A stretch of 32,504 nt of DNA. It comes from Alcaligenaceae bacterium (GTDB lineage: Bacteria; Pseudomonadota; Gammaproteobacteria; Burkholderiales; Burkholderiaceae_B). The notes under the pieces were generated by a model. That model made no database searches. It was not told the DNA's origin and saw nothing but the letters and a program-made list of their open reading frames with translations. The stretch is from the NCBI GenBank assembly GCA_947379755.1, contig CANCOC010000038.1:1-32504 (forward strand), in the 5' to 3' direction. The position numbers were made by a program, and so were the translations under genes. This document shows, piece by piece, positions 31,312 through 32,504 of this stretch. Each line of letters begins with the position of its first letter. Position 1 is the first letter of the stretch.

Positions 31312-32504
31312 ATGCGTAGCGATATTGAAATTGCTCAGGCCGCCCACAAGCGCCCAATCATTGAGCTCGCACACCAGCAAGCCAATATCCCCGAAGACCA
31401 GCTAGAGCCATACGGCCGCTACAAAGCCAAACTCTCACTTAGCTATATCGATTCATTAAAGGCCCGCCCGGACGGCAAACTGATCCTGGTGACGGCCATC
31501 TCGCCGACTCCTGCCGGCGAAGGGAAAACCACGACCACGGTGGGGCTCGGCGATGCCCTCAATCACATCGGCAAACGCGCCATCATTTGTTTGCGCGAAC
31601 CTTCGCTCGGTCCGGTATTTGGCATGAAAGGCGGTGCGGCTGGCGGTGGAATGGCGCAAGTTATTCCCATGGAGGATATCAACCTGCACTTCACGGGCGA
31701 CTTCAACGCAATTGCCTTGGCCAATAACTTACTGGCCGCACTGATTGACAACCATATTCACCACGGCAACAAGCTGTGCATCGATGTTCGTCGCATTACG
31801 TGGCGTCGCGTAATGGATATCAATGACCGCGCGCTGCGAGAGATTGTCGTAGGCCTGGGCGGGCCTGCGAACGGTTTTGCCCGCGAAGATCATTTTGATA
31901 TCGTAGTAGCCTCTGAAATCATGGCGATATTCTGTCTGGCCACAAGCATTGCAGATTTGAAAAAACGGCTTGGCCATATCGTCGTCGGTTATACGCTAGA
32001 CAAAAAACCCGTCCTTGCAAGTGCGCTCAATGCGCAAGGCGCCATGACAGCCTTGCTCAAAGACGCACTGGCTCCCAATATTGTACAGACGCTCGAAAAC
32101 AATCTCGCCTTCGTACATGGCGGTCCCTTTGCCAATATTGCGCATGGCTGCAATACCGTCCTGGCGACCTCGACTGCGTTAAAACTGGCCGACTATGTTG
32201 TGACCGAGGCAGGCTTTGGTGCAGATCTCGGTGCCGAAAAGTTTTTTGATATCAAATGCAGAAAATCAGGACTCAAGCCTTCGGCCGTGGTCATCGTGGC
32301 AACAGTGCGTGCGCTGAAATATCACGGTGGCGTCGAGGTCAAACATGTTGGTCACGAAAATATCGATGCCCTGGAACGTGGCCTGGTCAACCTTGAGCGC
32401 CATATCGACAATATGCAAAGACACTTTGGCGTGCAGTGCGTGGTGGCCATCAATCATCGCAGCGAAGATACGCCTGCTGAAATCGATCGCCTCAAGGCAA
32501 GTGT
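31312..32504 (+). CDS. fhs: Formate-tetrahydrofolate ligase, 5' part (runs off the window)
   Basis: The first 397 codons of an enzyme of about 557 residues; the frame is open to the window end. The ATP-binding P-loop is [15 protein letters not shown] at about residues 66-80, followed by the family blocks [45 protein letters not shown] and [21 protein letters not shown]. The enzyme joins formate, ATP and tetrahydrofolate to give 10-formyl-THF in the cytoplasm, feeding purine synthesis and one-carbon metabolism. The start ATG at 31312 gives the usual N-terminus. Proximity to an OFA transporter and a possible operator suggests a link to formate supply, but fhs is widespread and this may be coincidence. 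Confidence 0.95.
   Translation, partial: MRSDIEIAQAAHKRPIIELAHQQANIPEDQLEPYGRYKAKLSLSYIDSLKARPDGKLILVTAISPTPAGEGKTTTTVGLGDALNHIGKRAIICLREPSLGPVFGMKGGAAGGGMAQVIPMEDINLHFTGDFNAIALANNLLAALIDNHIHHGNKLCIDVRRITWRRVMDINDRALREIVVGLGGPANGFAREDHFDIVVASEIMAIFCLATSIADLKKRLGHIVVGYTLDKKPVLASALNAQGAMTALLKDALAPNIVQTLENNLAFVHGGPFANIAHGCNTVLATSTALKLADYVVTEAGFGADLGAEKFFDIKCRKSGLKPSAVVIVATVRALKYHGGVEVKHVGHENIDALERGLVNLERHIDNMQRHFGVQCVVAINHRSEDTPAEIDRLKAS

Noticed and set aside
1-32504. CRISPR arrays, tRNA/rRNA genes, insertion sequences, prophage or integrase genes
   Set aside because: Looked for on both strands; no repeat-spacer arrays, cloverleaf-like intergenic sequence, transposase or integrase frames were seen.

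Overview
The window reads as a chromosomal segment of a Burkholderiales betaproteobacterium, most likely Alcaligenaceae-like. This rests on two Bug/TctC-type solute-binding proteins, a PagP similar to Bordetella-type enzymes, a MurU-type cell-wall recycling gene, and a sigma54-promoted nitrate-assimilation operon. Gene density is high, intergenic gaps are under 300 bp, and I see no tRNA, rRNA, IS element, phage gene or CRISPR array. The genus is inference; no 16S or marker phylogeny is available.

Layout, left to right. (1) 1-1024: the 3' end of murU (MurNAc-1-phosphate uridylyltransferase) and a single-pass coiled-coil membrane protein. (2) 1035-3392: a short-chain dehydrogenase divergent from aspartate ammonia-lyase (aspA). 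(3) 3430-8082: a tight four-gene envelope operon: GT39/ArnT-like transferase, flippase-like membrane protein, GT9 heptosyltransferase-type protein and PAP2 phosphatase. (4) 8079-11611: a DapA-like aldolase/dehydratase divergent from a Bug binding protein, an amidohydrolase and a carboxymuconolactone-decarboxylase-like protein, probably for uptake and breakdown of an organic acid or lactone. (5) 11671-12234: pagP, lipid A palmitoyltransferase.

(6) 12526-22481 is the best-understood block: an nrtA-ntrB-ntrD-nirB-nirD-nasA-ybiB-cbiX operon for nitrate import and reduction to ammonium. It is headed by a textbook -24/-12 promoter (12464-12481) and a plausible NtrC site, so it is probably induced by nitrogen limitation. 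The ABC importer brings in nitrate, NasA reduces it to nitrite, NirBD reduces nitrite to ammonium, and a short CbiX-type chelatase probably helps make the siroheme for NirB. The job of the YbiB/TrpD2-like protein here is unknown.

(7) 22503-29202 is a seven-gene minus-strand cluster: Ldh-family dehydrogenase, OsmC-like protein, acyl-CoA-dehydrogenase-fold flavoprotein lacking the usual catalytic Glu, rubredoxin-flavoprotein reductase fusion, cupin, isocitrate/isopropylmalate-type dehydrogenase and a Bug binding protein. I do not recognise it as a described pathway and consider it the best candidate for something new: possibly oxidative catabolism of an imported organic acid with rubredoxin-linked flavin chemistry. 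(8) 29473-32504: a divergent OFA-family MFS transporter, a hotdog thioesterase-like protein, and the 5' part of fhs (formate-tetrahydrofolate ligase), which runs off the end. Conspicuous inverted repeats lie in front of the Ldh gene and of fhs.
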